Of a DNA stretch of 59,979 bases, positions 1-7,341 are shown piece by piece. This stretch comes from CAMNAO01 sp045605145 (GTDB lineage Bacteria; Bacillota; Clostridia; Oscillospirales; Oscillospiraceae). A program made the position numbers and the translations under genes. Under the pieces are notes generated by a model, which saw only the letters and a program-made list of their open reading frames with translations, had not been told where the DNA came from and searched no databases. The stretch's first letter is position 1. The number at the start of each line of letters is the position of its first letter. Where the stretch lies: assembly GCA_045605145.1 (NCBI GenBank), contig JAZUPH010000011.1, forward strand, positions 1-59,979, in the 5' to 3' direction.

Positions 1-17
1 CTTGATTTGTCGATCAT
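1..17 (-). CDS. 5' end of an unidentified gene, cut by the window edge
   Basis: Only the first five codons are visible on the minus strand, reading M-I-D-K-S. The start is supported by a strong ribosome binding site (AAGGAGGTG on the minus strand, about 7 bases upstream) and by a good promoter just behind it. The product cannot be identified from five residues. The AT-rich surroundings and the neighbouring XRE gene suggest it may belong to an integrated element, but that is inference. Confidence 0.5.
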
Positions 18-44
18 AGCAAGCACCTCCTTAATTGCAGCTCC

Positions 45-73
45 ATTATACCACAAGATTGTGGCTTTGTAAA
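45..73 (-). promoter_or_regulatory. Promoter with a palindrome in its spacer
   Basis: On the minus strand this reads TTTACA, a 17-base spacer and TATAAT, driving the gene cut by the left edge. The spacer holds a perfect inverted repeat, CCACAA-GA-TTGTGG on the plus strand (51-64). A palindrome between -35 and -10 is a typical repressor operator position. The cognate regulator is not identified. Confidence 0.65.
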
Positions 74-142
74 GGAAGCGCGAAGCGATGCGTTCCACTC
101 CCGCGTCAAAGGCGTGCATTACGGGCAAAGAACGCATCACTC

Positions 143-183
143 AAAAAAGCCACATTTGCCCGGTAGACAAATGCGGCTTTTTT
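143..183. terminator. Hairpin with A/T flanks
   Basis: GCCaCATTTG (149-158) can pair with CAAATGcGGC (168-177), with one mismatch. It is flanked by six A on the left and six T on the right, so it could terminate in either direction. The rest of 74-237 shows no supportable gene. Confidence 0.55.
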
Positions 184-237
184 GTTGGCAAATGACGATT
201 ATTTAGGATACAAATGTCATTCCTTCCATACCTATGT

Positions 238-262
238 GAACCCCCTTTACATAAGGGGGTTC
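238..262. other. Perfect 10-bp hairpin downstream of the XRE gene
   Basis: GAACCCCCTT (238-247), a TACAT loop and AAGGGGGTTC (253-262). It lies about 65 bases beyond the stop of the XRE gene on the minus strand and has no clear T run. It could be a weak terminator or RNA-stabilising hairpin. Confidence 0.4.
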
Positions 263-327
263 AGGACAATCATGCCTATATCCTTAGAATCAAACAGTTA
301 GACAAATTGGAATTTGATATACAGGGG

Positions 328-858
328 TTAACGCTTGTTTTCTCTGCGATTCTTTTTCCATTGACCAATTTTATCAAAGGCACCCAAACAGTGCAGAGCA
401 TACAATACCAATGAAGCAACGGAAAGACCGATAACAAACGACATAATATCACCACAAACTGCTTTGGGAATAATGCCGTTGAGTCGCCCTTTGTGCTCGC
501 TTCCAAAAAGCAAATAACTAAGTAGCATCAAGCAGGTAGAACCTGCCAACATGGTGCGTAATCTCTCTTTGCGCTTATTGCTTTCTTCGGTGGCGTATTC
601 TGCTACCTTTATCAGTGTATCCTTGGTTTCGTTATCCATGTTCTCGCTTTTCCTTTCTCCATCAATGATTTCGCAAATATCTACATCGTAGAAGTCGGCA
701 AGTTCAATGAGCATCTCTACATCGGGCATATTGCTTCCAGTTTCCCATCGTGATACAGTTCGAGAAGAAACATAGAAATGTTCTGCCAGTTGTTCTTGGG
801 TCAACCCTTTGTCTTTGCGAAGGTGTTTCAGAAATTCCCCTATTTTTTGTTGGTTCAT
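328..858 (-). CDS. XRE-family transcriptional regulator with C-terminal membrane segments
   Basis: The 176-residue protein begins with a Cro/C1-type helix-turn-helix (residues about 6-60; Q21, TVSRWETG near 34-41, MPDVEMLIELA). A charged linker follows, then two hydrophobic segments (about 104-117 and 138-160) and a basic tail. DNA binding is predicted at the N-terminus, with the C-terminus holding the protein at the membrane. This architecture is common for small regulators on mobile or accessory loci in Firmicutes. The ribosome binding site is GAAAGGAGG just upstream. The region is more AT-rich than the rest of the window, consistent with acquisition. No partner gene is visible nearby. Confidence 0.85.
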   Translation of the reverse strand: MNQQKIGEFLKHLRKDKGLTQEQLAEHFYVSSRTVSRWETGSNMPDVEMLIELADFYDVDICEIIDGERKSENMDNETKDTLIKVAEYATEESNKRKERLRTMLAGSTCLMLLSYLLFGSEHKGRLNGIIPKAVCGDIMSFVIGLSVASLVLYALHCLGAFDKIGQWKKNRRENKR

Positions 859-902
859 TCACACCCCTCCTTTCGTGGAAATCATATCATTGGTTCATCA
901 AG

Positions 903-1065
903 AAAACCACGACACAAAGCGAGAAATGCCGTGGTTTTGCGGTAGACATATTATGTCCTGTGTATTCTGTTCACAAAATTCTTGTTTGTATAACTGGTTT
1001 TTACAATATCATCACTTGTCCGGATACGCAAGAACAGGCACAGCAGCTCGAACCGCTGTGCCTGT
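903..1065. other. Gene-free, AT-rich region with two hairpins
   Basis: Between the XRE start and the next gene there is no convincing coding sequence. Two inverted repeats are visible: AAAACCACG (903-911) with CGTGGTTTT (930-938), and ACAGGCACAGC (1034-1044) with GCTGTGCCTGT (1055-1065). Both could be terminators or remnants of a lost gene. Confidence 0.35.
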
Positions 1066-1128
1066 AAACTGTTTTATGGATACCGCCATTTGACGGGGGT
1101 TAAACTGTGTTTATTATGAAATATAGGA

Positions 1129-2196
1129 TCAACGCATTGCTTCTGCAAGCATTTTCTGTACTGCCAGTGCCTCGTTGTAGCGCCGGTCGTGGGCTTCAAC
1201 CGCTTCTGCCGTGGTGCATTTTGCAAGGCTGGCTTCAAACCTTGTCTCCATGCTCACTTCCTGCGTGCCGTCAATGAGCTTGTCGGCGTAGAAGAGCACA
1301 GCGGCCTCGTCCGGGCGCGTCAAACCGCCGCCATGATGCACTGCCACTATATCGGCAAGGCGGGAATAACCTTCGTCCCTTAAGAATGCAGAGCCCCTTT
1401 CCCAGTGTTTTGGGGAAGTGCGCTTAATGTCGTGCACCAGCGCCGCTGCACGCAGGAGATTAAGATCAATGTTGTGCCCTGAGCGGAGCAGCCCGCGGCC
1501 TATGGACAGGGCCTTTTCGGCAACCGCGGCCTCGTGCTCACGCACATTATCCGGCGTGCTGCAGCGTCGGTGCCAGTGATCTATCAGTTTGTCATCCGGT
1601 ACATCCCACGGAATCACACCCGCGCTCTCAAGGCGGAAAGACCCGCCGTCCCAAATAAGGGTGACAATGCCACCGTAAGGCATTGGTATCTCAGCGGCCT
1701 GCTGCGCAGGCATTCTTTCAATGTGCCCGATAAGTGCGCGGGTCACGGCGCGATGGGTGACCACGGCGACATTTCCGGGGGCGCTTTGGGTGATGCGCTC
1801 CAAGGCGGCCAACGCACGGATCGCACCATCCTCCGGCAGCTCCGCCTCCGGCGGCTGCAGGGACTTGTCGCTGCCCCTTTGGGCGTACAGCTCCGGCCAG
1901 CGTACTTTGATTTCGGAAAAGGGCAAGCCGTCCCACAGGCCGGATGAAAGCTCATCCATGCCGGCGTCCGACATTGGCTGCCACCGCCCGGCGCTGATGA
2001 TCCGGGCCGTTTCCTTTGCCCTGTCAAGGGACGAACTCCATATCTGGCTGACATCCAGGCTTTCGATATATCGGCTCAGCATAGCGGCCTGTGTGCGCCC
2101 TTCCTCACTGAGCGGAAAATCGCTTTTGCCAAGGCAATATGTTTCACCGCCGGGAAAGGCCGGCCGCCCGTGCCGGATAAGGTATATGCGTTTCAT
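1129..2196 (-). CDS. Histidine phosphatase - HD domain fusion protein
   Basis: The 355-residue protein starts at MKRIYLIRHG, whose R8-H9-G10 is the phosphohistidine motif of the histidine phosphatase (phosphoglycerate mutase-like) superfamily. The second catalytic His lies in AVVTHRAVTRA. From about residue 210 an HD phosphohydrolase-type domain follows (AAALVHDIKR and AVHHGG). This start overlaps the stop of the DUF364 gene by ATGA, implying translational coupling. The fusion resembles proteins found with XdhC and DUF364 in molybdenum-hydroxylase maturation clusters, and both flank it here. The substrate is unknown. A longer upstream reading exists but lies inside the DUF364 gene and is less likely. 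Confidence 0.8.
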   Translation of the reverse strand: MKRIYLIRHGRPAFPGGETYCLGKSDFPLSEEGRTQAAMLSRYIESLDVSQIWSSSLDRAKETARIISAGRWQPMSDAGMDELSSGLWDGLPFSEIKVRWPELYAQRGSDKSLQPPEAELPEDGAIRALAALERITQSAPGNVAVVTHRAVTRALIGHIERMPAQQAAEIPMPYGGIVTLIWDGGSFRLESAGVIPWDVPDDKLIDHWHRRCSTPDNVREHEAAVAEKALSIGRGLLRSGHNIDLNLLRAAALVHDIKRTSPKHWERGSAFLRDEGYSRLADIVAVHHGGGLTRPDEAAVLFYADKLIDGTQEVSMETRFEASLAKCTTAEAVEAHDRRYNEALAVQKMLAEAMR

Positions 2197-2948
2197 GCCC
2201 GCCCCCGCTTCCAAATGACCTTGCCCAGGGCGGCATACAAGCTGCGCCCGCCCTCCGGCAGTTTTTGCAGCAGCAGCTGCCCGTCTGTTACAGTGGTGCC
2301 GCACAGCACGCAAACGCCATGATCAAACACCACCGGCGCCAGCGGCAGAGAGGGGCCGGTTACGATGACCTGCGCCGCGCTGCAAAGCTGCAGCAGGCGG
2401 GGCAGCGTTTTATTTGTAAAGGTCATGCCGGTAATGAACACCACGTCCATCTCCGGCAGCAGGTACTCCTCCGCGCTGTCGGGCAGATCACCCTCGCGCG
2501 GGTCGCGTTCAAAGATCAAAAACTGCTCTGCCGAGCCAAACAGCTCCTTCGTGCCGGGGAAGTGGCCTATGCTTGCCACTTTTTTGCCGGCGCACAGGGG
2601 CGCAATATCTCGGAAGGCGTCCCCGCCGGGTGTGCCGGGGGCGAATATCTCCGCGCCGCCCGCCAGCAGCTTGTCCGCATGGTTATACCATGCGTTCATT
2701 GCTGCCATACCCAGTGCCGCCTGCTCAAAGTCCCAGCTTTTGGCTTTGGCGGCAAGATCCCTGAGGGTTGTGCCCCGCAGCGCATCCACCGTGTTCAGCC
2801 GACCCTCGTTCCAGCAGCCGCTTGTCAGGGTGGCCAGACCCATATTCCCCTGTGCGGTGACTGTCACACGGGTGGGGCCGAAGCATACCTGCTCCGCCTT
2901 TACATGGGCCGGGATGCCGTCTATAAGCTCATCATACAATTTCCACAT
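2193..2948 (-). CDS. DUF364 (putative heavy-metal chelation) domain protein
   Basis: This 251-residue protein has an N-terminal DUF4213-like part (about 1-85) and a C-terminal Rossmann-like DUF364 domain. Recognisable pieces are GKKVASIGHFPG, the acidic DPREGDLPDSAEEYLLPEMDV stretch and the closing region TGPSLPLAPVVFDHGV. Family members are predicted to handle a metal or metal-pterin cofactor, but the reaction is unproven. It is first in a two-gene minus-strand operon with the phosphatase/HD fusion and divergent from xdhC, which supports a role in molybdenum or selenium enzyme maturation. No molybdenum hydroxylase subunit lies in this window. Confidence 0.7.
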   Translation of the reverse strand: MWKLYDELIDGIPAHVKAEQVCFGPTRVTVTAQGNMGLATLTSGCWNEGRLNTVDALRGTTLRDLAAKAKSWDFEQAALGMAAMNAWYNHADKLLAGGAEIFAPGTPGGDAFRDIAPLCAGKKVASIGHFPGTKELFGSAEQFLIFERDPREGDLPDSAEEYLLPEMDVVFITGMTFTNKTLPRLLQLCSAAQVIVTGPSLPLAPVVFDHGVCVLCGTTVTDGQLLLQKLPEGGRSLYAALGKVIWKRGRA

Positions 2949-2973
2949 TAATATATCTCCCTGAAAGACTGTG

Positions 2974-3017
2974 TTGAATTATCGGAAACTTGTGATATAA
3001 TCTCAAATGAGAATAAT
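2974..3017 (+). promoter_or_regulatory. xdhC promoter with overlapping operator-like palindrome
   Basis: TTGAAT (2974-2979), a 16-base spacer and TATAAT (2996-3001) form a sigma-A promoter. TATAATCT (2996-3003), six bases and AGAATAAT (3010-3017) form an inverted repeat across the -10, containing the perfect 12-bp core TCTCAAATGAGA (3001-3012). The same TCT-N6-AGA geometry occurs twice upstream of the binding-protein gene at 4387. A short hairpin, GCCCC-N9-GGGGC (3034-3052), lies in the leader before the GGAGG site. Confidence 0.6.
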
Positions 3018-3072
3018 TGCGAGGTGGAGCAATGCCCCCTGAATAATGGGGCTTATGCAGGAGGAATAAACC

Positions 3073-4080
3073 ATGAAAAAGCTGCTTTCTCAGCTATCCT
3101 ACGAGATGGAAGAAACAAACGATGTGATGGTCGTGACCATCGTGGCTGAGGCCGGATCGGCTCCCCGCGGGACGGGGGCAAAAATGCTGGTGGCAAAGCG
3201 TGGGCTGGTCATCGGCAGCATCGGCGGCGGTGCCGTTGAAAAGCGCTCAGAGGAACTGGCGCTGGAAATGCTGGCCGGACAGCGGTCGGGTATCCACGAC
3301 TTCACCTTGCACGCAGGCGGTGCAGAGGATATAGGCATGGTATGCGGCGGGGATGTGACCGTGCTGTTCCAGTATGTGCCCGGCAGCAGTGAACTGTGGC
3401 GCAGTGTATCCGCACAGGCCGCCAACAGTGAAAACGCATGGCTCATCACTTCTGCCGACGGCGGCAAAGCCTTTGTATGGCAGGAAGGGGACAACGCCCA
3501 CGGCGCACCGGAGGAATTTATGCGTCAGGTGCCGGGGAAAAAGGTGCTGTATAATGACGGCTGGCTGGCGGAGGCGCTGCCCCATGAAGATCGGGTTATC
3601 ATCTTTGGCGCGGGGCATATTTCCCAGGCACTTTCCCGGATGCTTCCGGCACTGGATTTTAAGCCCGTTGTATTCGACTGCCGCCCCCAGTTTGCCGCAC
3701 CGGAGTTGTTCCCCCGGGAGGCGCAGGTCATCTGCGGCGATTTTGAGCGGATCGCAGATTACCTTACTGTGGATAAAAACGACTATGTTGTCATCATGAC
3801 CTCCGGCCATGCCCATGACTATACCGTCCAGTATCAGATAATGCAGGGCGAATACGCCTATCTGGGCGTGATCGGTTCAAAGAATAAAACCGCCACCATC
3901 AACAAGCGCCTCACAGAAGCAGGCATCCCCGAGCATAAACTGGGCGGGGTGCACACGCCCATCGGCCTTTCCATAAAGGCGGTGACCCCCGCGGAGATAG
4001 CCGTCAGTGTCGCGGCCGAGCTGATCCTTGTTCGGGCGCAGCTGGGTACCCGCAATGAGACCTTCGGCGGGGTAAACTGA
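3073..4080 (+). CDS. xdhC: XdhC/CoxI-family molybdenum hydroxylase maturation factor
   Basis: At 335 residues this matches the XdhC family, which hands sulfurated molybdenum cofactor to xanthine-dehydrogenase-type hydroxylases. The N-terminal XdhC_CoxI domain contains GSAPRGTGAKM (about 28-38) and GSIGGGAVE (about 48-56). The C-terminal Rossmann domain has VIIFGAGHISQAL and the family-typical YLGVIGSKNK. The start has a strong AGGAGG site. It is transcribed divergently from the DUF364/phosphatase pair, with which such genes are typically linked. The promoter carries an operator shared in form with the next gene. Confidence 0.9.
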   Translation: MKKLLSQLSYEMEETNDVMVVTIVAEAGSAPRGTGAKMLVAKRGLVIGSIGGGAVEKRSEELALEMLAGQRSGIHDFTLHAGGAEDIGMVCGGDVTVLFQYVPGSSELWRSVSAQAANSENAWLITSADGGKAFVWQEGDNAHGAPEEFMRQVPGKKVLYNDGWLAEALPHEDRVIIFGAGHISQALSRMLPALDFKPVVFDCRPQFAAPELFPREAQVICGDFERIADYLTVDKNDYVVIMTSGHAHDYTVQYQIMQGEYAYLGVIGSKNKTATINKRLTEAGIPEHKLGGVHTPIGLSIKAVTPAEIAVSVAAELILVRAQLGTRNETFGGVN

Positions 4081-4148
4081 TGACCCGGCCCTTGCCGCAA
4101 TGCTGCAGTACGCAGGCGCGGAACATTAAAATAACCTGTAATAACCCC

Positions 4149-4200
4149 GCACAGCCATGCCCGGCCTCGCCGCCGGCGGCTTCGTGCGGGGCTGTGCTTT
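4149..4200 (+). terminator. Hairpin after xdhC
   Basis: GCACAGCC (4149-4156) pairs with GGCTGTGC (4190-4197) around an inner GC-rich palindrome (GCCGCCGGCGGC), followed by TTT. It lies about 70 bases after the xdhC stop and is a plausible terminator with a weak T tract. Confidence 0.45.
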
Positions 4201-4222
4201 GTCCGCGGGTAACAAGCGTCAG

Positions 4223-4248
4223 CTTATATTCTTATATAAGAATATAAG
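4223..4248. promoter_or_regulatory. 26-bp perfect palindrome, upstream operator copy
   Basis: All 26 bases are self-complementary. The core is TATATTCT (4225-4232), TATATA and AGAATATA (4239-4246). The same half-sites at the same N6 spacing recur at 4322-4343. The two copies are 97 bp apart, which would suit cooperative or looping repression. The regulator is not encoded in any recognisable form next door. Confidence 0.6.
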
Positions 4249-4298
4249 AAATTATACTCCACCGGGTCAGGCAAGTCAACATCCTGCATCATTTGATA

Positions 4299-4343
4299 TT
4301 GACATGTGCCGCATTCGGGCGTATATTCTTCTTCGAGAATATA
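4299..4343 (+). promoter_or_regulatory. Promoter of the binding-protein gene, with operator over the -10
   Basis: TTGACA (4299-4304), a 17-base spacer and TATATT (4322-4327) form a near-consensus promoter. The -10 is also the left half-site of the inverted repeat TATATTCT-N6-AGAATATA (4322-4343), so a bound regulator would block RNA polymerase. The gene starts at 4387 after GGGAGGAA. Confidence 0.7.
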
Positions 4344-4386
4344 TTCGAACGCGAGAACATAAGCGCACAAAAGGGAGGAACATAAT

Positions 4387-5523
4387 ATGAAAAAAGGGCT
4401 TAGTCTTCTGCTTGCTGTCATGATGCTTGTGTCGCTTGCTGCCTGTGCCGCTGACAGCGGCGATACCGCCGCCGATACACAGCAGACGGTTTCGGGCACT
4501 GTCGGAACGGAAAGCGCCGATGCCGGCTCCAATGAGCAGGCCGGCCCTGATACAACATTTATCTTCACCGATTCCTGCGGCAGACAGGTAGAGCTTCCGG
4601 TGGATATTCAGCGCGTCGCGCCCAGCGGCGCTGTTGCGACGATGATCCTCGCCGCTGCTGCTCCCGACAAAATGGTCAGCGTAGCCAATGCACTTGACGA
4701 CGGTCAGGCGGCTTACCTGCCGGAATCACTGTTCGGGCTTGACGCCACCGGCCAGCTCTACGGCAGCAAATCTACCCTGAATCTTGAGCAGCTTCTGGCG
4801 CTTGATCCTCAGGTGATGATCGACTTCGGCGACTATAAAGAGAGTATAGCCGCCTACCTTGATGCCTTCACTGAGCAGACCGGCATCCCCGCCATATTTA
4901 TCGAGGCCGACCTGGATTCCATGGAGGCCGCTTTCCGCACTCTGGGCACCCTTCTTAACTGCGAAGAGCACTGCAATGCGGTGGCTGACCTTGTGGCAAA
5001 GACCATGAATATGGCCGCAGAAAACTCCGCCAAGCTCAGTGATGATCAGCGCGTGTCCGTCATGTTCACCACCGGCACCGACGGCCTGGGCACCAATGCC
5101 AGAGGGTCCGTACATGCGCAGGTGCTTGATATCGTGGGTGTTGTCAATGCCATCGTTGTTGACGAAGTCAGCAACAAGGGCGGAGGAAACCAGATCAACA
5201 TGGAGCAGCTTTATATTTTCGACCCCGATATTATCGTCATGAGTCCTGAGGTCTCTTACGAAATGGTCACTACCGACACTGCCTGGGCGCAGTTGACCGC
5301 CGTTCGTAACGGGCAGGTATATGTGATCCCCTCCGTCCCCTACAACTGGCTGGCAAACCCGCCTTCCATGAACATGATCCTTGGCGTATGGTGGCTGGGC
5401 AACATCGCATATCCCGAGCTGTACGACTATGACATGGTAACCGTGGCACAGGAATGCTACGAAACACTGTGGGGCTACGAACTGTCTACCGCCGAGGCGC
5501 AGGAACTGCTGGGTCTGAACTAA
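4387..5523 (+). CDS. ABC transporter substrate-binding lipoprotein, Fe-siderophore/cobalamin (BtuF/FecB) type
   Basis: The 378-residue protein begins with a lipoprotein signal peptide ending in the lipobox LAAC (Cys about 20), followed by a Ser/Thr/Asp-rich linker. The remainder looks like the Peripla_BP_2 fold: a DSCGRQVELP opening, NLEQLLALDPQVMIDF, and the paired lobe QINMEQLYIFDPDIIVM. The family delivers iron complexes, heme, cobalamin or sometimes molybdate/tungstate-type ligands to ABC permeases. No permease or ATPase follows, so it is an orphan here. Two operator copies and a strong promoter indicate tight regulation. The ligand cannot be assigned; proximity to xdhC and a shared operator type hint at a metal or metal cofactor. 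Confidence 0.85.
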   Translation: MKKGLSLLLAVMMLVSLAACAADSGDTAADTQQTVSGTVGTESADAGSNEQAGPDTTFIFTDSCGRQVELPVDIQRVAPSGAVATMILAAAAPDKMVSVANALDDGQAAYLPESLFGLDATGQLYGSKSTLNLEQLLALDPQVMIDFGDYKESIAAYLDAFTEQTGIPAIFIEADLDSMEAAFRTLGTLLNCEEHCNAVADLVAKTMNMAAENSAKLSDDQRVSVMFTTGTDGLGTNARGSVHAQVLDIVGVVNAIVVDEVSNKGGGNQINMEQLYIFDPDIIVMSPEVSYEMVTTDTAWAQLTAVRNGQVYVIPSVPYNWLANPPSMNMILGVWWLGNIAYPELYDYDMVTVAQECYETLWGYELSTAEAQELLGLN

Positions 5524-5549
5524 CGGCATTCTCAAATAAGAACAAAACA

Positions 5550-5583
5550 GACAGGGACGGTTCCCCGTCCCTGTCTTAATTTT
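5550..5583. terminator. Bidirectional terminator
   Basis: GACAGGGACGG (5550-5560), a TTCC loop and CCGTCCCTGTC (5565-5575), with A-rich sequence before and TTAATTTTT after. It sits between convergent genes ending at 5523 and 5610. Confidence 0.85.
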
Positions 5584-5609
5584 TAGCGCTTCGTCAGACC
5601 CGCAGCGGC

Positions 5610-6617
5610 TTACAGTGTGGCTGCGCTGCCGTCCGATTTATATGCTGCCTCCACCATTTCCATCAGCTCCACCGCCTCGTCAATGCCGTGCATGGTGCAG
5701 GGTACGCCCTCATAAATGCACTTGGTCCAGTACATCTGGGGGGACAGGCCGCCCTTGGGCACCTCAGCCGGATCGACGGTATACGCCTCACCGTTGTTGA
5801 ACCAGCAGCGGATGCCGCCCATGGAGGTGCTTATAATATATCCCTCGGTACCCACGACCTCGAGACAGCCCTCAAATCTGGGGCATATCAGACCGCCCTC
5901 GGCGATGCCGATGGTGCCGTCTGCATACTGGAACATGGCGGAGAAATAATCCTCACCGCCGCCCTGTTGGCTCAGCTGGCTGACATGGTTGAACATACCC
6001 ATGGCGCTTACGGGCTTACCCAGCAAATAGTGCAGCACATGGATGGAGTGATGCCCCATATCCATCATAACTCCGCCGCCGGCTTCGCTGCGAATCACAT
6101 ACTGTGTCACCTCACCGGGGTTTTTGTATATCAGATCGTGCCCGTTGCGGGAGCGCACCGACAGGATGCGGCCCAGCTTGCCCTCGTCAATGAGCTTTTT
6201 GGCGTACAGCACGGCGCCCCGCTGCACCGGGTCGGACATTACAAAGCGTGTGCCGAACTTCTCCTCTGCTGCGTGTACCGCGGACTGAATGGCCTTCGCC
6301 TCTTCCACGGTGGCGCACAGCGCCTTCTCAACATATACATTCTTTCCCGCGTTGAGGGCGCGGATAAGCAGGTCGGCATGATCCACGGTGGCGCAGGTGA
6401 CGATCACGCCGTCAATGTCCGGATCGCTTACCAGCGCGTCGTAATCGGTGAAGCAGCGGACATTCTTTTCCTGTGCCCACTGCCGGGCAATGGCGGGATC
6501 CTTGTCATAAACCGCCACAAGCTCACAGTTGGGAATCGGAATGCTCTCGATCCTGTTGGTGAAGTCTTTTGCGTGGGAGTGCCAGGCACCGGCACAGGCA
6601 ATGCGTACAATACTCAT
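5610..6617 (-). CDS. Gfo/Idh/MocA-family NAD(P)-dependent oxidoreductase
   Basis: The start at MSIVRIACAG is preceded by GGAGGG, giving 335 residues. The N-terminal Rossmann domain (1-125) includes the family's EKALCA segment (about 98-103, catalytic Lys of the EKP-type motif). The C-terminal alpha/beta domain carries EAGGGVMMDMGHHSIHVL, typical of the substrate-binding half. Such enzymes oxidise or reduce sugars, inositols or related polyols. The substrate cannot be inferred because the gene is a single unit with its own promoter. A second member lies at 11428-12426. Confidence 0.85.
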   Translation of the reverse strand: MSIVRIACAGAWHSHAKDFTNRIESIPIPNCELVAVYDKDPAIARQWAQEKNVRCFTDYDALVSDPDIDGVIVTCATVDHADLLIRALNAGKNVYVEKALCATVEEAKAIQSAVHAAEEKFGTRFVMSDPVQRGAVLYAKKLIDEGKLGRILSVRSRNGHDLIYKNPGEVTQYVIRSEAGGGVMMDMGHHSIHVLHYLLGKPVSAMGMFNHVSQLSQQGGGEDYFSAMFQYADGTIGIAEGGLICPRFEGCLEVVGTEGYIISTSMGGIRCWFNNGEAYTVDPAEVPKGGLSPQMYWTKCIYEGVPCTMHGIDEAVELMEMVEAAYKSDGSAATL

Positions 6618-6647
6618 AATACCCTCCGTACAAGAATTAATATCAGT

Positions 6648-6676
6648 ATTATACCAATCCTCTGCCTGCTTGTCCA
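6648..6676 (-). promoter_or_regulatory. Promoter of the first Gfo/Idh/MocA gene
   Basis: Minus strand: TGGACA (6671-6676), a 17-base spacer and TATAAT (6648-6653), about 30 bases upstream of the ATG at 6617. Confidence 0.6.
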
Positions 6677-6701
6677 CAGCCGACGCTGTTTTTACTCCCG
6701 C

Positions 6702-7145
6702 TTAGGCCAGATTAAACAGGCACAGAATGAGCCCGTAGACCACACTGGCACTGATGCCGAATACGATGACCGGCCCTGCGATGATGAACAGCTTTGCCGC
6801 CATACCGGTGATGAAACCCTCGGTCTTGAACTCAAGTGCCGGGGACACGACAGAGTTTGCATAACCCGTGATAGGGACGAGAGTCCCAGCGCCGCCGAAT
6901 TTCGCGATCTTGTCATAAATGCCCAGACCCGTCAGCACCGCACCAATGAGTATAAGGCAGATCGAAGTGGCGGAGCCGGCCGACTTTTCATCCAGGCCCA
7001 GTTTGGTAAAGCCTGTGTTTATCCCCTGGCCCAGGCAGCAGATCAGCCCGCCGATGATGAAGGCACTGATAATATCCGGTAGCAACTTGGATTTTGGGGA
7101 GCGCTTTTTTACATATTTTGCATATTCTTCGTTGGTCATTTTCAT
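6702..7145 (-). CDS. spoVAC: Stage V sporulation protein AC
   Basis: At 147 residues it matches SpoVAC, a membrane component of the SpoVA channel that moves Ca-dipicolinate during sporulation and germination. Diagnostic features are GGLICCLGQGIN, the central KFGGAGTLVPITGYAN motif, SPALEFKTEGFITG and several hydrophobic segments. The ATG at 7145 is favoured over a GTG nine bases upstream because GGAAG sits 7 bases before it. spoVAD and spoVAE do not follow; the next gene downstream is an oxidoreductase. Their position elsewhere cannot be judged from this window. Confidence 0.9.
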   Translation of the reverse strand: MKMTNEEYAKYVKKRSPKSKLLPDIISAFIIGGLICCLGQGINTGFTKLGLDEKSAGSATSICLILIGAVLTGLGIYDKIAKFGGAGTLVPITGYANSVVSPALEFKTEGFITGMAAKLFIIAGPVIVFGISASVVYGLILCLFNLA

Positions 7146-7341
7146 GGCGGTCACTTCCGTTTTTCGAATTGTTGTATCCGTATTTTTTGCCGCCCGACGG
7201 CAGTTATGGCTACCAAATTGCGGAAGCGAAGGTTTTTTGAGCAGATTTTACATTCTGTTTATTAAAATCCGCTATTATGTGCTATATTATCGAAGGTGTA
7301 TTACCGACACAGCGCGGCGGGAAGGGGAAAGAAGGCTGACA

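Noticed and set aside
3034..3052. Leader hairpin before xdhC considered as a molybdenum-cofactor riboswitch
   Set aside because: It is a single short stem-loop, much too small for that aptamer.
5688..7082. 464-codon plus-strand open frame across the oxidoreductase and spoVAC
   Set aside because: It crosses two recognised minus-strand genes and their intergenic promoter, has no recognisable domain and no ribosome binding site.
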